A model generated the notes under the pieces. The model was given only the letters and a program-made list of their open reading frames with translations. It did not search any database and was not told where the DNA came from. This document shows, piece by piece, positions 8,145 to 17,759 of a DNA stretch of 64,000 bases; the first letter of the stretch is position 1, and the number at the start of each line of letters is the position of its first letter. The translations under genes were made by a program, and so were the position numbers. Origin of the DNA: an uncultured Lachnospiraceae bacterium (GTDB lineage: Bacteria; Bacillota; Clostridia; Lachnospirales; Lachnospiraceae); contig CANPZI010000008.1 of assembly GCA_947588995.1 (NCBI GenBank), positions 1 to 64,000 of the forward strand, written 5' to 3'.

Positions 8145-10133
8145 ATGAAAGAAAAAGAGACAGAGAAAGACATAGAGCGAATGAAAGAACTGGCCGCCGT
8201 CCTGCACAGGGCGTCGGAGGCCTACTATGCGCAGGACAGAGAGATCATGAGCAATTACGAGTACGACCGGCTCTACGATGAACTGGTCGCTCTCGAAAAC
8301 AAAACGGGCGTTACGCTGACAAACAGCCCGACGGGACAGGTGGGCTATGAGTCGGTGGACGAACTGCCGAAAGACCGTCACGAACAGCCCATGCTGTCCC
8401 TCTCCAAGACCAAGAACAGAGAGGAGCTGCGGGAATGGCTAAACGGCAGGGAAGCGCTGCTGTCCTGGAAGCTGGACGGCCTGACCGTGGTGCTTAACTA
8501 TGCGCAGGGAAAGCTCTTCAAGGCGGTCACAAGAGGCAATGGCGAGGTGGGTGAGGTGGTCACCAACAACGCCAGGGTATTCAAAAATATCCCGCTGACG
8601 ATTCCCTATCAGGGAGAACTGGTCGTGCGGGGAGAGGCGGTCATCAGCTACAGTGATTTCGAGAAGATCAATGGGCAGATCGAGGATGTCGAGGCCAAGT
8701 ACAAGAATCCGCGCAATCTGTGCAGCGGTTCCGTGCGGCAGCTCAACAACGAAGTTACGGCGGCGCGCAATGTCCATTTCTATGCCTACAGCCTCGTGAA
8801 AGCGGAGGGCGTGGACTTTGAAAATTCCCGGGTCAGACAGTTTGCGTTTATGGCCGATATGGGGTTTGACGTGGTGGAGTACAGGCTGGTGAACCCCGAT
8901 ACCATTATGGAAGAAATTGCCTATTTTGAGCAAAAGATTCAGACTTATGATATCCCGTCGGATGGGCTGGTGCTGCTCTACGATGATATTGAATATGGCC
9001 GCTCTCTGGGCAGGACGGCGAAATTCCCGCGGGATTCCATCGCTTTCAAATGGGCGGATGAGCTGCGGGAGACGGTGCTTAGAGAGATGGAGTGGAGCGC
9101 AAGCCGCACGGGGCTGATTAATCCTGTGGCGATTTTTGAGCCGGTGGAACTGGAAGGTACGACCGTCAGCCGGGCCTCCGTACACAATATCAGCATTGTG
9201 CGGGGGCTGAAGCTTGGCATCGGTGATCACATCACGGTTTACAAGGCGAACATGATCATTCCGCAGATCGCGGAGAACCTGACAAAAAGCGACACGCTTG
9301 CGATACCGGAAATCTGTCCGGTGTGCGGAGAACCCACCGAGATCAGGCAGGTGGGCGACGTGCAGTCGCTCTACTGCAATAACCCTGCCTGTGACGCGAA
9401 GAAGATCAAGTCTTTCACGCTTTTCGTGAGCCGTGATGCCATGAATGTGGACGGACTGTCGGAGTCCACGCTGGAGAAGTTCCTGGCGAGAGGCTTCCTG
9501 CACGAGTTTGCGGATGTTTTCAGGCTGAGCCGCTATGCGGAAGAGATTAGGGAGATGGAGGGCTTCGGGGAGAAATCTTACCGAAATCTGGCAGAGAGCA
9601 TTGAGAGAGCCAGAGACACCACGCTGCCGAGGCTGATCTATGGATTGGGGATAGAGAACATCGGTGTGGCGAACGCCAAGCTTCTGTGCAGGCACTTTGG
9701 TTTCTCTCTGGAGGCGATTCGGGGCGCGTCCATGGAGGAACTGAGCGGAATAGACGGCATCGGCGAGGTGATCGCCGCGGGAATTTACGCTTATTTTCGG
9801 GATGAGGAGCAAATGCTTCGTCTGGAGCATCTGCTTGGCGAGATCCGTATCGCGAAAGAGGAGACGGACGAAAACGCGCAGGCACTTGCCGGTATGAGTT
9901 TCGTCATCACGGGCAGCCTCGTGCATTATGAGAACCGCAACGCGCTGCGGGACGAGATAGAGGCGAGGGGCGGCAAGGTGACGGGCAGCGTTACGGGCAA
10001 AACAGTCTGCCTGATCAACAATGACCTGACCTCACAGTCCGCCAAGAATCAGAAAGCAAAAGAACTTGGCGTCCGCATCGTGTCGGAGGAGACATTCATG
10101 GAAGAGTATCTCGGCGATAGACCGCAGCAATAA
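8145..10133 (+). CDS. ligA: NAD+-dependent DNA ligase LigA (divergent type)
   Basis: A 662-residue ligase that seals nicks using NAD+. The domain order is complete: domain Ia (YYAQDREIMSNYEYDRLYDEL), adenylation domain with the Lys of SWKLDGLTVV near residue 109, OB fold, a four-cysteine zinc finger (CPVCGEP...YCNNPAC), helix-hairpin-helix repeats (GIENIGVANAK and DGIGEVIA) and a C-terminal BRCT domain. The active-site text differs from the canonical family: KLDG rather than KIDG, and TRGNGEVGE rather than TRGDG-type. This suggests a divergent or second ligase, as some clostridia carry two. Only 3 nt separate it from the pseudouridine synthase gene. It converges on metA with 4 nt between stop codons. 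Confidence 0.92.
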   Translation: MKEKETEKDIERMKELAAVLHRASEAYYAQDREIMSNYEYDRLYDELVALENKTGVTLTNSPTGQVGYESVDELPKDRHEQPMLSLSKTKNREELREWLNGREALLSWKLDGLTVVLNYAQGKLFKAVTRGNGEVGEVVTNNARVFKNIPLTIPYQGELVVRGEAVISYSDFEKINGQIEDVEAKYKNPRNLCSGSVRQLNNEVTAARNVHFYAYSLVKAEGVDFENSRVRQFAFMADMGFDVVEYRLVNPDTIMEEIAYFEQKIQTYDIPSDGLVLLYDDIEYGRSLGRTAKFPRDSIAFKWADELRETVLREMEWSASRTGLINPVAIFEPVELEGTTVSRASVHNISIVRGLKLGIGDHITVYKANMIIPQIAENLTKSDTLAIPEICPVCGEPTEIRQVGDVQSLYCNNPACDAKKIKSFTLFVSRDAMNVDGLSESTLEKFLARGFLHEFADVFRLSRYAEEIREMEGFGEKSYRNLAESIERARDTTLPRLIYGLGIENIGVANAKLLCRHFGFSLEAIRGASMEELSGIDGIGEVIAAGIYAYFRDEEQMLRLEHLLGEIRIAKEETDENAQALAGMSFVITGSLVHYENRNALRDEIEARGGKVTGSVTGKTVCLINNDLTSQSAKNQKAKELGVRIVSEETFMEEYLGDRPQQ

Positions 10134-10137
10134 AATA

Positions 10138-11052
10138 TCAGATGTTTCGTATATCGTAGGGCGTCGTCTGGTAGACGTAGTAATTGAGCCAGTTGGAGTA
10201 GAGGAGCTGCCCGGTAGAGCGCCAGTTGACGATCGGCGGTTTCGACGGGTCGTCGTCGGGGAAATAGTTTGCGGGCACAGCGGGGTTCATCCCCTTGCCG
10301 AGATCCCGGAAGTATTCCTGCGCCAGCGTGTCCGAATCGTACTCGGGATGGCAGGTGACGAAAAAATGGCGGCTGTCTGTGGTCTTGACGATAGTGACGC
10401 CGGCCTCGTCGGAGACGGCCATCAGTTCCAGCTCCGGCACGGAGGCGATCTTTTCCGCGGCGATTCCCATAGCGCGCGACTGAGGCGCATAGAAGATGTC
10501 GTCGAAGCCCCTGAAGAGAGGAGAATTTTTTTTCAGGATTCGGTGTGGGTATACGCCTGACAGCTTCCTGTCCATGTCGTAGCGCTCCAGACCGTACAGA
10601 TAGTACAGCCCCGCGAAAGCGCCCCAGCACAGGTGCAGGGTACAGTGCACGTGGGTTTTGCCCCACTCCATGATCTCACAGAGCTCCTCCCAGTAGGCGA
10701 CGTCCTCGAATTTTACATAGTCCAGGGGCGCGCCGGTGATGATCATGCCGTCATATTTGGCGTCTTTCACCTGATCAAAAGTTGTGTAGAATGATTCCAG
10801 GTGGCTGGCATCGATGTGCTGCGGCGTGTAGCTGGCTGTCTGCAGGAATTCCACGTTGACCTGCAGGGGCGTGTTGGACAGCTTGCGCAGCAGCTGCGTC
10901 TCCGTGACGATCTTGGTGGGCATCAGATTCAGGATCAGCACGTTTAACGGGCGGATATCCTGATGCATGGCACGGTACTGTGTCATGACAAATATATTTT
11001 CGTTTTCCAGCGTGGCAGTTGCCGGCAGAGAATCGGGTATTTTGATAGGCAT
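10138..11052 (-). CDS. metA: Homoserine O-acyltransferase MetA
   Basis: A 304-residue enzyme that activates homoserine for methionine synthesis; most Firmicute members use acetyl-CoA. The nucleophile Cys142 lies in HLCWGAFAGLYY, and CHPEYD supplies the His and Glu of the active site. Residue 111, which in characterised enzymes is Glu (acetyl-CoA users) or Gly (E. coli, succinyl-CoA), is Asp here (TGAPLD). Acyl-donor preference is therefore open. ATG 11052 is preferred over the frame's upstream ATG at 11166 because GAGGAG precedes it and MPIKIPDSLPA matches the family start. No SAM riboswitch was recognised upstream. No other methionine genes are adjacent. Confidence 0.93.
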   Translation of the reverse strand: MPIKIPDSLPATATLENENIFVMTQYRAMHQDIRPLNVLILNLMPTKIVTETQLLRKLSNTPLQVNVEFLQTASYTPQHIDASHLESFYTTFDQVKDAKYDGMIITGAPLDYVKFEDVAYWEELCEIMEWGKTHVHCTLHLCWGAFAGLYYLYGLERYDMDRKLSGVYPHRILKKNSPLFRGFDDIFYAPQSRAMGIAAEKIASVPELELMAVSDEAGVTIVKTTDSRHFFVTCHPEYDSDTLAQEYFRDLGKGMNPAVPANYFPDDDPSKPPIVNWRSTGQLLYSNWLNYYVYQTTPYDIRNI

Positions 11053-11152
11053 ATGACTCCTCGGCTTTCCGGCACCGGGAAATTTGGAAAATGACAGTCG
11101 GCGCCGATCAATTATCATATACATTATCATAAAAAACGCCGCGTTGCAATAT

Positions 11153-11181
11153 TTGCACATTTGCAAAAAATGGTATATAAT
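11153..11181 (+). promoter_or_regulatory. Sigma-A promoter for the 96-aa gene
   Basis: TTGCAC (11153-11158), a 17-bp spacer and TATAAT (11176-11181) give a near-consensus promoter about 44 nt upstream of the small gene at 11225. It lies in the intergenic region shared with the divergent metA. Confidence 0.75.
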
Positions 11182-11224
11182 CTAATAGGCTTGCAGGTGT
11201 AGGCACAACAGAGGGGGCAATGGT

Positions 11225-11515
11225 ATGGAAACAGCATATCAGAAAGTAAAAGTACATAACGAACTGGAGTGGTGTCAGGTATCGGACATCGCCACGAAAG
11301 AAAAGATCGAGAAAGTGCTTCTCAAGAACAGGGTTTCCTATTTCGTGAAATGGGAGAAGCCCAAACTCTTTTCCAATGAAAAGTTCGGGACATGTATCTT
11401 TTGCGTCAACCAGCTGCAGAAAGAGACTGCGGACGCAGCCATAGAGGAGCTGGCGGAGGAGGTAAAAGGCAAGATCAAATTCATCAACCGCAAGGTGGAG
11501 CGCACTTTTTATTAA
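11225..11515 (+). CDS. Conserved-looking small protein, function unknown
   Basis: A 96-residue soluble protein preceded by a consensus promoter and a GAGGGGG ribosome-binding site, and followed by a strong terminator, so it is a complete one-gene transcription unit. It contains two cysteines close together (TCIFCVN), an acidic helix (ADAAIEELAEEVKGK) and a basic C-terminus, with no signal peptide or membrane segment. The small alpha/beta layout is faintly like DUF2007-type proteins, but I see no diagnostic motif and assign no function. It is divergent from metA, which says little about its role. Confidence 0.7.
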   Translation: METAYQKVKVHNELEWCQVSDIATKEKIEKVLLKNRVSYFVKWEKPKLFSNEKFGTCIFCVNQLQKETADAAIEELAEEVKGKIKFINRKVERTFY

Positions 11516-11552
11516 AAAAACATGCGCTATGAAATCGAAGAGAGCCAAAGAT

Positions 11553-11591
11553 AAAAAAGCAGATGCAGGAAAGAGCCGCATCTGCTTTTTT
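11553..11591. terminator. Bidirectional terminator
   Basis: AAAAAAGCAGATGC (11553-11566) pairs perfectly with GCATCTGCTTTTTT (11578-11591) around an 11-nt loop. T-runs are present on both strands, so it can end both the rightward 96-aa gene and the leftward 1417-aa gene. Confidence 0.9.
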
Positions 11592-11622
11592 ATGCATATT
11601 TTTGCTTGCTCCAAGGCCGTTT

Positions 11623-14600
11623 TCAGGCTTCTTTTTTCAGATTTTTCTGGGCGGTGGAGAGCATCAGCTTGATACGGTTGAGCTGGTTGACCTCGCTGGC
11701 GCCCGGATCGTAGTCGATGGCCACGATGTTGGAGAGCGGGAAACGCTTGCGCAGCTCCTTGATGACACCCTTGCCGACCACATGGTTCGGCAGGCATGCG
11801 AAAGGCTGCGTGCAGACGATATTGCTGACGCCGCTGTGGATCAGTTCCACCATCTCGCCGGTCAAAAACCACCCTTCGCCGGTCTGGTTGCCGATGCTCA
11901 CGATCGGTTTCGCGTACTCCACGATCTGATAGATGCTTACCGGCGGTGTGAAGTGGCGGCTCTTCTGAAATGCCGCGACGGCGCAGGAGCGCATTTTTTC
12001 GAGCGCCCAGATCCCGGAGCGGGAGACGAGGGAAGCCTTGCGGGAGGTGCCCAGCGCATCCGCCTTGTAGATCTGGTTGTAGAAACAGTAGAGCATGAAG
12101 TCCAGCAGATCCGGCACGACCGCCTCCGCGCCCTCGGCCTCCAGCAGCTCCACCAGATGATTGTTGGCGGCAGGGGCATATTTTACCAGAATCTCCCCCA
12201 CGATGCCGACTCTCGGCTTGCGCAGATCCTCATGGACGGGAATTTCGTCAAACTCTCTGATGATGTCGCGGCACATTTTTTGGAATGTCAGGTAGTTCAT
12301 GTGCCTGACGGACACAAAGGCGCGGCATTTTTCCGCCCACTTGCGGTGCAGGGCGTCCACGCTTCCCGGTTCTTTCTCATAGGGGCGCATACGGTAGACG
12401 CAGCGCATGAAGATATCTCCGAAGAGAGCGCTGTAGGCGGCCCGCAGGAGCAGTTCGGCGTTCAGATGGAAGCCGGGGTTCGTCTCGATGCCGGCCAGAT
12501 TTAAGGAGATGACCGGAATCTGCGACATGCCTGCTTTTTCCAGGGCGCGCCGGATAAAGCCCACATAGTTGGTGGCACGGCAGCCGCCGCCTGTCTGGGT
12601 CATAATCAGCGCGACCTTGTTCAGGTCGTATTTTCCGGAGAGCAGGGCGTCCATGATCTGCCCCACCACCATGAGAGAAGGATAACAAGCGTCATTGTTC
12701 ACATATTTCAGACCGACGTCCACGGCGTGCCGATTGTCGTTGTCCAGCACCTCAAAGTGATAGCCGCAGGCCTCGAAGCCCGCCTGCATGATCTCGAAGT
12801 GGATCGGCGACATCTGCGGGCAGAGGATCGTGTAATCTCTGCGCATTTCTTCCGTGAAAGCCACCTTTTCGATGGCGCTGGAGCGGATCACGCGCTGTTT
12901 CTGCTTCTGCTCCCTCACCCGGATGGCGGAGAGCAGGGAGCGGATGCGGATTCTGGCCGCGCCCAGATTGTTGACTTCGTCAATCTTTAAGCAGGTATAA
13001 ATCTTGTCGGAGCCGGACAGGATATCGTTGACCTGATCCGTCGTCACGGCGTCCAGGCCGCAGCCGAAAGAGTTGAGCTGGATCAGGTCCAGATCGTCTC
13101 TGGTCTTCACATAGCTGGCCGCCGCATAGAGCCTGGAGTGGTACATCCACTGGTCGGAGACGATGAGCGGCCGCTCAGGCTTCGCCAGATGGGAGACGGA
13201 GTCCTCTGTCAGCACGGCGATATTGTAGGAAGTGATCAGCTCCGGAATGCCGTGGTTGATTTCAGGGTCGATGTGGTAAGGCCGTCCGGCAAGCACGATG
13301 CCGCGCACATGGTTTTCTTCCATGTAGCGCAGGACTTCTTCACCCTTGTCGCGCATATCCTGTCTGGCGCGCTCCAGTTCCTCCCAGGCGGCTTTGGCGG
13401 CGTCCATCACTTCGGCGACAGGCAGGCCGTCAAACTCTCTGGCGAGAGCCGAGGTGACTGTCTGCAGATCACGGAAAGACATGAAAGGATTGCGGAACAC
13501 GACTTCGCCGCGCCCGATCTCTTCCACGTTGTTCTTGATATTCTCCGAGTAGGAAGTGACAATGGGGCAGTTGTAGTGGTTGTTCGCCTCGTGGAACTCG
13601 TCCCGCTCATAGAACAGAGCCGGATAGAAGATGAAATCCACTTTCTGGCTGATCAGCCAGGCCACATGCCCGTGCGCCAGCTTCGCGGGGTAGCACTCCG
13701 ACTCGCTGGGAATGGACTCGATGCCCAGTTCATAGATTTTACGGTTGGAAGCCGGGGAGAGTACGACCCGATAGCCCAGTTTCGTGAAGAAAGTGAACCA
13801 GAACGGGTAATTTTCGTACATGTTAAGTACTCGCGGCAGTCCTACCGTGCCGCGGTACGCCTTGTCCGGGGAGAGAGGTTCGTAATGGGAGAAGAGGCGT
13901 TTTAACTTATAATCATAGAGATTCGGTACGCCGTTCTCGTTTTTGCTCTTGCCGAGCCCGCGCTCGCAGCGGTTGCCGGAGATGTACTGACGGCCGCCCG
14001 TAAAGCGGTTGATGGTGAGGCGGCAGCTGTTCGTACAGCCCTTGCATTTGGCCATGCTCGTCTCGAACTGCAGATTCCGGATCTGCTCGATGCCGAGCAT
14101 CGTGGAGGCCGCGCCTGCCGTCTCCCCGGTGGTATAGTGTTCCCTGGCGATGAGGGCTGCGCCGAAAGCGCCCATAATGCCCGCGATGTCGGGGCGGATC
14201 GCCTCGCAGCCGGCGATCTTCTCGAAACTCCTCAAGACCGCGTCATTGTAGAAAGTGCCGCCCTGCACCACGATATTTTTGCCCAGTTCCGAGGCGTCGG
14301 ACACCTTGATCACCTTGAAGAGAGCATTTTTGATGACAGAGTAGGCCAGTCCCGCCGAGATGTCGGAGACGGAAGCCCCCTCTTTCTGCGCCTGCTTGAC
14401 CTTGGAATTCATGAAGACCGTGCAGCGTGTGCCGAGATCGATGGGGTGCTCGGCAAAGAGCGCGGCGTCGGCGAAATCCTCCACGCTGTAATTCAGGGAT
14501 TTCGCGAAAGTCTCTATAAAAGAACCGCAGCCGGAGGAGCAGGCTTCGTTGAGCTGTACGCTGTCCACCGTCTGGTTTTTGATCTTGATGCACTTCATGT

Positions 14601-15876
14601 CCTGTCCGCCGATGTCCAGGATGCAGTCCACCTCCGGATCGAAGAAAGCCGCCGCATAGTAGTGCGCCACAGTCTCCACCTCGCCGTCGTCCAGAAGAAA
14701 AGCGGCTTTCATCAGCGCTTCGCCGTAGCCGGTAGAACAGGAACGCACGATCCTGACGCCCTCGGGCAGCAGGGCATAAATCTCTTTGAGGGAGCGGATC
14801 GCCGTTTTCAGGGGACTGCCGTCGTTGCTGCTGTAAAAAGAGTAGAGCAGGGAGCCGTCCTCACCCACCAGCGCAACTTTTGTGGTGGTGGAGCCGGCGT
14901 CGATGCCAAGGAAACAGTTCCCTCTGTAGGAGGCGAGATCCGCCGTGCTCACATGGTGGGCATTGTGCCGGCTGCGAAACGCGTCGTAAGCCTCCCTGGA
15001 GGCGAAGAGCGGCTCCAGGCGCTCCACCTCGAATTCCATCCTGATTTCGGTGGAGAGCTTTCCGACCATCTCCTCCATGGTATAGGAAACTTCTTCTTTC
15101 GCGTTCAGCGCGGAACCGATGGCGGCGAAGAGGTGGGAGTTGTCGGTGTCGATGATGTGTTCCTCATCCAGCTTCAGCGTGCGGATAAAGGCCTGCTTTA
15201 ACTCGGACAGGAAGTGGAGAGGACCGCCCAGGAAAGCCACGTGGCCTCGGATCGGTTTGCCGCAGGCCAGCCCGCTGATCGTCTGGTTGACGACGGCCTG
15301 AAAGATGGAGGCGGACAGATCTTCCTTGGTCGCCCCCTCGTTGATGAGCGGCTGTATGTCGGACTTGGCGAACACGCCGCATCTGGCCGCGATGGTGTAC
15401 AGGGAATGATAATTTTTCGCATAGGCGTTAAGCCCGGCCGCATCAGTCTGCAGCAGGGAGGCCATCTGATCGATGAAAGAGCCGGTGCCGCCGGCGCAGA
15501 TGCCGTTCATGCGCTGTTCCACGTTGCCGCCCTCGAAGTAGATGATCTTGGCGTCCTCGCCGCCCAGCTCGATCGCCACGTCCGTGACGGGGGCAAAGGT
15601 CTGCAGGGAGGTGGAAACAGCGATCACTTCCTGTACGAAAGGTACGCCGAGATGGTTTGCGAGCGTCAGGCCGCCGGAGCCGGTGATCATCGGGTGAATG
15701 GTCACATTGCCCAGCTTTTCGTATGCCTTGCCGAGGAGATCGGACAACGTCTCCCGTATGTTGGAAAAGTGCCTCTGATAATCGGAAAAGAGAATTTGCT
15801 GTTTCGGGTTCAGCACGGCGATTTTGACGGTCGTGGAACCGATATCAATTCCCAGCGTATATTGTGTTTCACACAT
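11623..15876 (-). CDS. Giant 2-hydroxyacyl-CoA dehydratase activase-like protein (two ASKHA domains plus DUF2229/HgdB-like part)
   Basis: A 1417-residue cytoplasmic protein. Two tandem BcrAD/BadFG-type ASKHA ATPase domains start with [14 protein letters not shown] and [14 protein letters not shown]. Each retains the cysteines that in activases hold a bridging [4Fe-4S] cluster (ICAGGTGSF with [14 protein letters not shown] with TRCTVF). A cysteine-bearing linker (CKGCTNSC) leads to a long C-terminal region resembling DUF2229 and dehydratase subunits. Characterised activases inject an electron into 2-hydroxyacyl-CoA dehydratases with ATP hydrolysis. The role of these fused giants is not established, and no dehydratase genes are adjacent. 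ATG 15876 ([11 protein letters not shown]) has GGAGAG upstream; the upstream extension from 15972 is AT-rich and unlikely to be translated. Confidence 0.88.
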   Translation of the reverse strand: MCETQYTLGIDIGSTTVKIAVLNPKQQILFSDYQRHFSNIRETLSDLLGKAYEKLGNVTIHPMITGSGGLTLANHLGVPFVQEVIAVSTSLQTFAPVTDVAIELGGEDAKIIYFEGGNVEQRMNGICAGGTGSFIDQMASLLQTDAAGLNAYAKNYHSLYTIAARCGVFAKSDIQPLINEGATKEDLSASIFQAVVNQTISGLACGKPIRGHVAFLGGPLHFLSELKQAFIRTLKLDEEHIIDTDNSHLFAAIGSALNAKEEVSYTMEEMVGKLSTEIRMEFEVERLEPLFASREAYDAFRSRHNAHHVSTADLASYRGNCFLGIDAGSTTTKVALVGEDGSLLYSFYSSNDGSPLKTAIRSLKEIYALLPEGVRIVRSCSTGYGEALMKAAFLLDDGEVETVAHYYAAAFFDPEVDCILDIGGQDMKCIKIKNQTVDSVQLNEACSSGCGSFIETFAKSLNYSVEDFADAALFAEHPIDLGTRCTVFMNSKVKQAQKEGASVSDISAGLAYSVIKNALFKVIKVSDASELGKNIVVQGGTFYNDAVLRSFEKIAGCEAIRPDIAGIMGAFGAALIAREHYTTGETAGAASTMLGIEQIRNLQFETSMAKCKGCTNSCRLTINRFTGGRQYISGNRCERGLGKSKNENGVPNLYDYKLKRLFSHYEPLSPDKAYRGTVGLPRVLNMYENYPFWFTFFTKLGYRVVLSPASNRKIYELGIESIPSESECYPAKLAHGHVAWLISQKVDFIFYPALFYERDEFHEANNHYNCPIVTSYSENIKNNVEEIGRGEVVFRNPFMSFRDLQTVTSALAREFDGLPVAEVMDAAKAAWEELERARQDMRDKGEEVLRYMEENHVRGIVLAGRPYHIDPEINHGIPELITSYNIAVLTEDSVSHLAKPERPLIVSDQWMYHSRLYAAASYVKTRDDLDLIQLNSFGCGLDAVTTDQVNDILSGSDKIYTCLKIDEVNNLGAARIRIRSLLSAIRVREQKQKQRVIRSSAIEKVAFTEEMRRDYTILCPQMSPIHFEIMQAGFEACGYHFEVLDNDNRHAVDVGLKYVNNDACYPSLMVVGQIMDALLSGKYDLNKVALIMTQTGGGCRATNYVGFIRRALEKAGMSQIPVISLNLAGIETNPGFHLNAELLLRAAYSALFGDIFMRCVYRMRPYEKEPGSVDALHRKWAEKCRAFVSVRHMNYLTFQKMCRDIIREFDEIPVHEDLRKPRVGIVGEILVKYAPAANNHLVELLEAEGAEAVVPDLLDFMLYCFYNQIYKADALGTSRKASLVSRSGIWALEKMRSCAVAAFQKSRHFTPPVSIYQIVEYAKPIVSIGNQTGEGWFLTGEMVELIHSGVSNIVCTQPFACLPNHVVGKGVIKELRKRFPLSNIVAIDYDPGASEVNQLNRIKLMLSTAQKNLKKEA

Positions 15877-16044
15877 TTTCAATATCACTCTCCGTTTTAT
15901 AAAAAAATCGATTGAAAAAAAGATGATCCTGACAGATTTAATCATTATACGACACGATTTTGCAAAAAGCAATCGGCTAATTGCTGGAAAGGCACGGCCA
16001 TTTATTAAATTTTTATGACCTGCGGTTTTTTGCGGGCGGGCGCG

Positions 16045-16073
16045 TTTACAATTAAAAAAAGGAATGTTAAAAT
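16045..16073 (+). promoter_or_regulatory. Sigma-A promoter of the rhomboid-like/sigma-like operon
   Basis: TTTACA (16045-16050), a 17-bp spacer and TAAAAT (16068-16073) lie 44 nt before the first gene of the operon. Confidence 0.65.
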
Positions 16074-16117
16074 GTATTCAGTTTGAAACGTGAAAATACA
16101 TTGAGGTGGAAAAGAGT

Positions 16118-16999
16118 ATGTCTATGAGTCCTTTTGAGCGCAGGTTCGGCAAATACGCGATCAAGAACCTGTCCTTTGTGCTGGTGCTGTGCTATGCCGT
16201 GGGGTATCTGCTGCAGATGTTTGACCGGAGCGGCACGCTGATCTTATATCTGACGCTGGATCCGTACGAGATCCTGCACGGGCAGGTCTGGCGTCTGTTT
16301 ACCTGGATCCTGATCCCGCCGTCATCCGGCAATATCTTTTTTACCCTGATCATGCTGTACTTCTACTGTTCGATCGGCACGACGCTGGAGCGGACCTGGG
16401 GAACTTACCGGTACAATGTCTATCTTTTCCAGGGGATGCTTTTCACGATCGCCGGGAGTTTCCTGCTGCTTGGGTACTACTATCTCTTCCACGCGGCCAG
16501 CCTGGCGGCGATGGGGCCGGACAGCGTGCGGGTTTATTTCCTGTATGTCAGCAGGTATTTCAGCACCTACTATATCAATATGTCAATTTTCCTTGCCTTT
16601 GCGGCAACTTTCCCGGACGCGCAGGTGCTGCTCATGTTTATCATCCCGATCAAGGTCAAGTGGCTGGGTGTGATCTACGGGGTGATCCTGCTGTTTGAGT
16701 TCCTGCAGACGGGCGTGGACGGAAAGTTTGCCATCGCCGCTTCGCTCATGAATTTTGCGGTGTTCTTCTTTACATCCCGCAATATGATGCACCTGAACCC
16801 GAAGCAGATCCACCGCAGGCAGGAGTTTAAGCGGGATGTACGTAGAAATACCGGCATCACGAAGCACAAGTGCGCCATCTGCGGCAGAACCGAGGTTGAC
16901 AGCCCGAACCTGCAGTTCAGGTTCTGTTCCAAGTGCGACGGCAACTATGAGTACTGTGAGGAGCATTTGTACACGCACACGCATGTGAAGAGGGGCTGA
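16118..16999 (+). CDS. Rhomboid-like polytopic membrane protein with C-terminal zinc ribbon
   Basis: A 293-residue membrane protein with about six hydrophobic segments in the first 225 residues and a soluble C-terminal tail. Layout and sequence (LHGQVWRLFTWILIPPSSGNIFFTLIMLYFYCSIG) resemble the rhomboid/derlin superfamily, including the L1 Trp-Arg feature and a GTTLERTWGTYRYN stretch. I do not see the catalytic GxSG serine motif or its partner His, so it is probably a non-proteolytic member. The tail carries CAICGRT and FCSKCDG, two CxxC pairs typical of a zinc ribbon, followed by HTHTH. ATG 16118 has GAGGTGGA 8 nt upstream; GTG 16106 overlaps that site. It is the first gene of a three-gene operon ending at the 18362-18400 terminator. 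Confidence 0.75.
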   Translation: MSMSPFERRFGKYAIKNLSFVLVLCYAVGYLLQMFDRSGTLILYLTLDPYEILHGQVWRLFTWILIPPSSGNIFFTLIMLYFYCSIGTTLERTWGTYRYNVYLFQGMLFTIAGSFLLLGYYYLFHAASLAAMGPDSVRVYFLYVSRYFSTYYINMSIFLAFAATFPDAQVLLMFIIPIKVKWLGVIYGVILLFEFLQTGVDGKFAIAASLMNFAVFFFTSRNMMHLNPKQIHRRQEFKRDVRRNTGITKHKCAICGRTEVDSPNLQFRFCSKCDGNYEYCEEHLYTHTHVKRG

Positions 17000-17003
17000 C
17001 AGT

Positions 17004-17759
17004 ATGGACAGGGAGAGGGAGATCCTTTTTGCAAAGACGCTGGAACAGGTGAAAAAGACCGCAAAAGCGCAGGGAAACTGTATTTCCGAAGAACAGGTGA
17101 AAGAGGCTTTCGCTCCGCTCGCCCTGCAGGAAGAGCAGATGAAGCTGGTGTACGAATACCTGCATAAGAGCAGGATCGGCGTCGGAGAACCGGTGGATCC
17201 CGACGAGTTTCTGGCGGATGAGGAGAGAGATTATCTGGAGTCGTATCTGGAGGAGCTTCGCGCACTGCCGGAACTGACGCCGGGCGAGCGGGAGGCGCTT
17301 GCGCTCTCCGCCATGGCGGGTGATGCGGACGCGCAGGGCAGACTGGCGCAGGCCTATCTGCCGCAGGTGGCGGAGATCGCCAAACTCTATGCCGGACAGG
17401 GCGTGTATCTCGAAGATCTGATCGGTGAGGGCAATGTGGCGGTGGCGTCCGGCGTGACCATGCTGGGCGCGATGGAGCATGCCTCCGAGGCGGAGGGAAT
17501 GCTGGCCAGAATGATTATGGACGCGATGGAAGAGTATATCGCCGAGAATGCGACCGAGAGCGACAAGGACCGGAAGATAGCCGACAAAGTCAACAAGGTG
17601 GCGGATGCGGCCAGAGAACTGTCCGGGGAGCTGCGCAGAAAAGTGACGGTCGAGGAGCTGATGGCGGAGTACGGCTTAAGCCGCAGGGCGATCGAGGATG
17701 CCGTCCGCATGAGCGGCGGCAGTATCGAGGATCTGGAAAGCGGCGGTACGACCGAATGA
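17004..17759 (+). CDS. Sigma-70-like protein lacking regions 2.4 and 4
   Basis: A 251-residue soluble protein that lines up with a housekeeping sigma factor across several regions. There is a region 1.1-like N-terminus, then a region 1.2/2.1-like stretch (ELTPGEREALALSAMAGDADAQ), then LPQVAEIAKLYAGQGVYLEDLIGEGN matching the core-binding region 2.2, then a region 3-like RRKVTVEELMAEYGLSRRAIEDAV. The aromatic DNA-melting and -10-reading segment (2.3-2.4) is replaced by non-matching sequence, and region 4 (-35 recognition) is absent. It could bind core RNA polymerase without specifying a normal promoter; this is inferred from the alignment pattern. It follows the rhomboid-like gene by 4 nt and overlaps the next gene by 4 nt. 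Confidence 0.7.
   Translation: MDREREILFAKTLEQVKKTAKAQGNCISEEQVKEAFAPLALQEEQMKLVYEYLHKSRIGVGEPVDPDEFLADEERDYLESYLEELRALPELTPGEREALALSAMAGDADAQGRLAQAYLPQVAEIAKLYAGQGVYLEDLIGEGNVAVASGVTMLGAMEHASEAEGMLARMIMDAMEEYIAENATESDKDRKIADKVNKVADAARELSGELRRKVTVEELMAEYGLSRRAIEDAVRMSGGSIEDLESGGTTE

Noticed and set aside
11053..11152. Possible SAM riboswitch or T-box upstream of metA
   Set aside because: Too short, and none of the conserved core sequence is present.
14137..15201. 354-codon plus-strand frame opposite the giant activase gene
   Set aside because: Shadow frame antisense to highly conserved ASKHA motifs.
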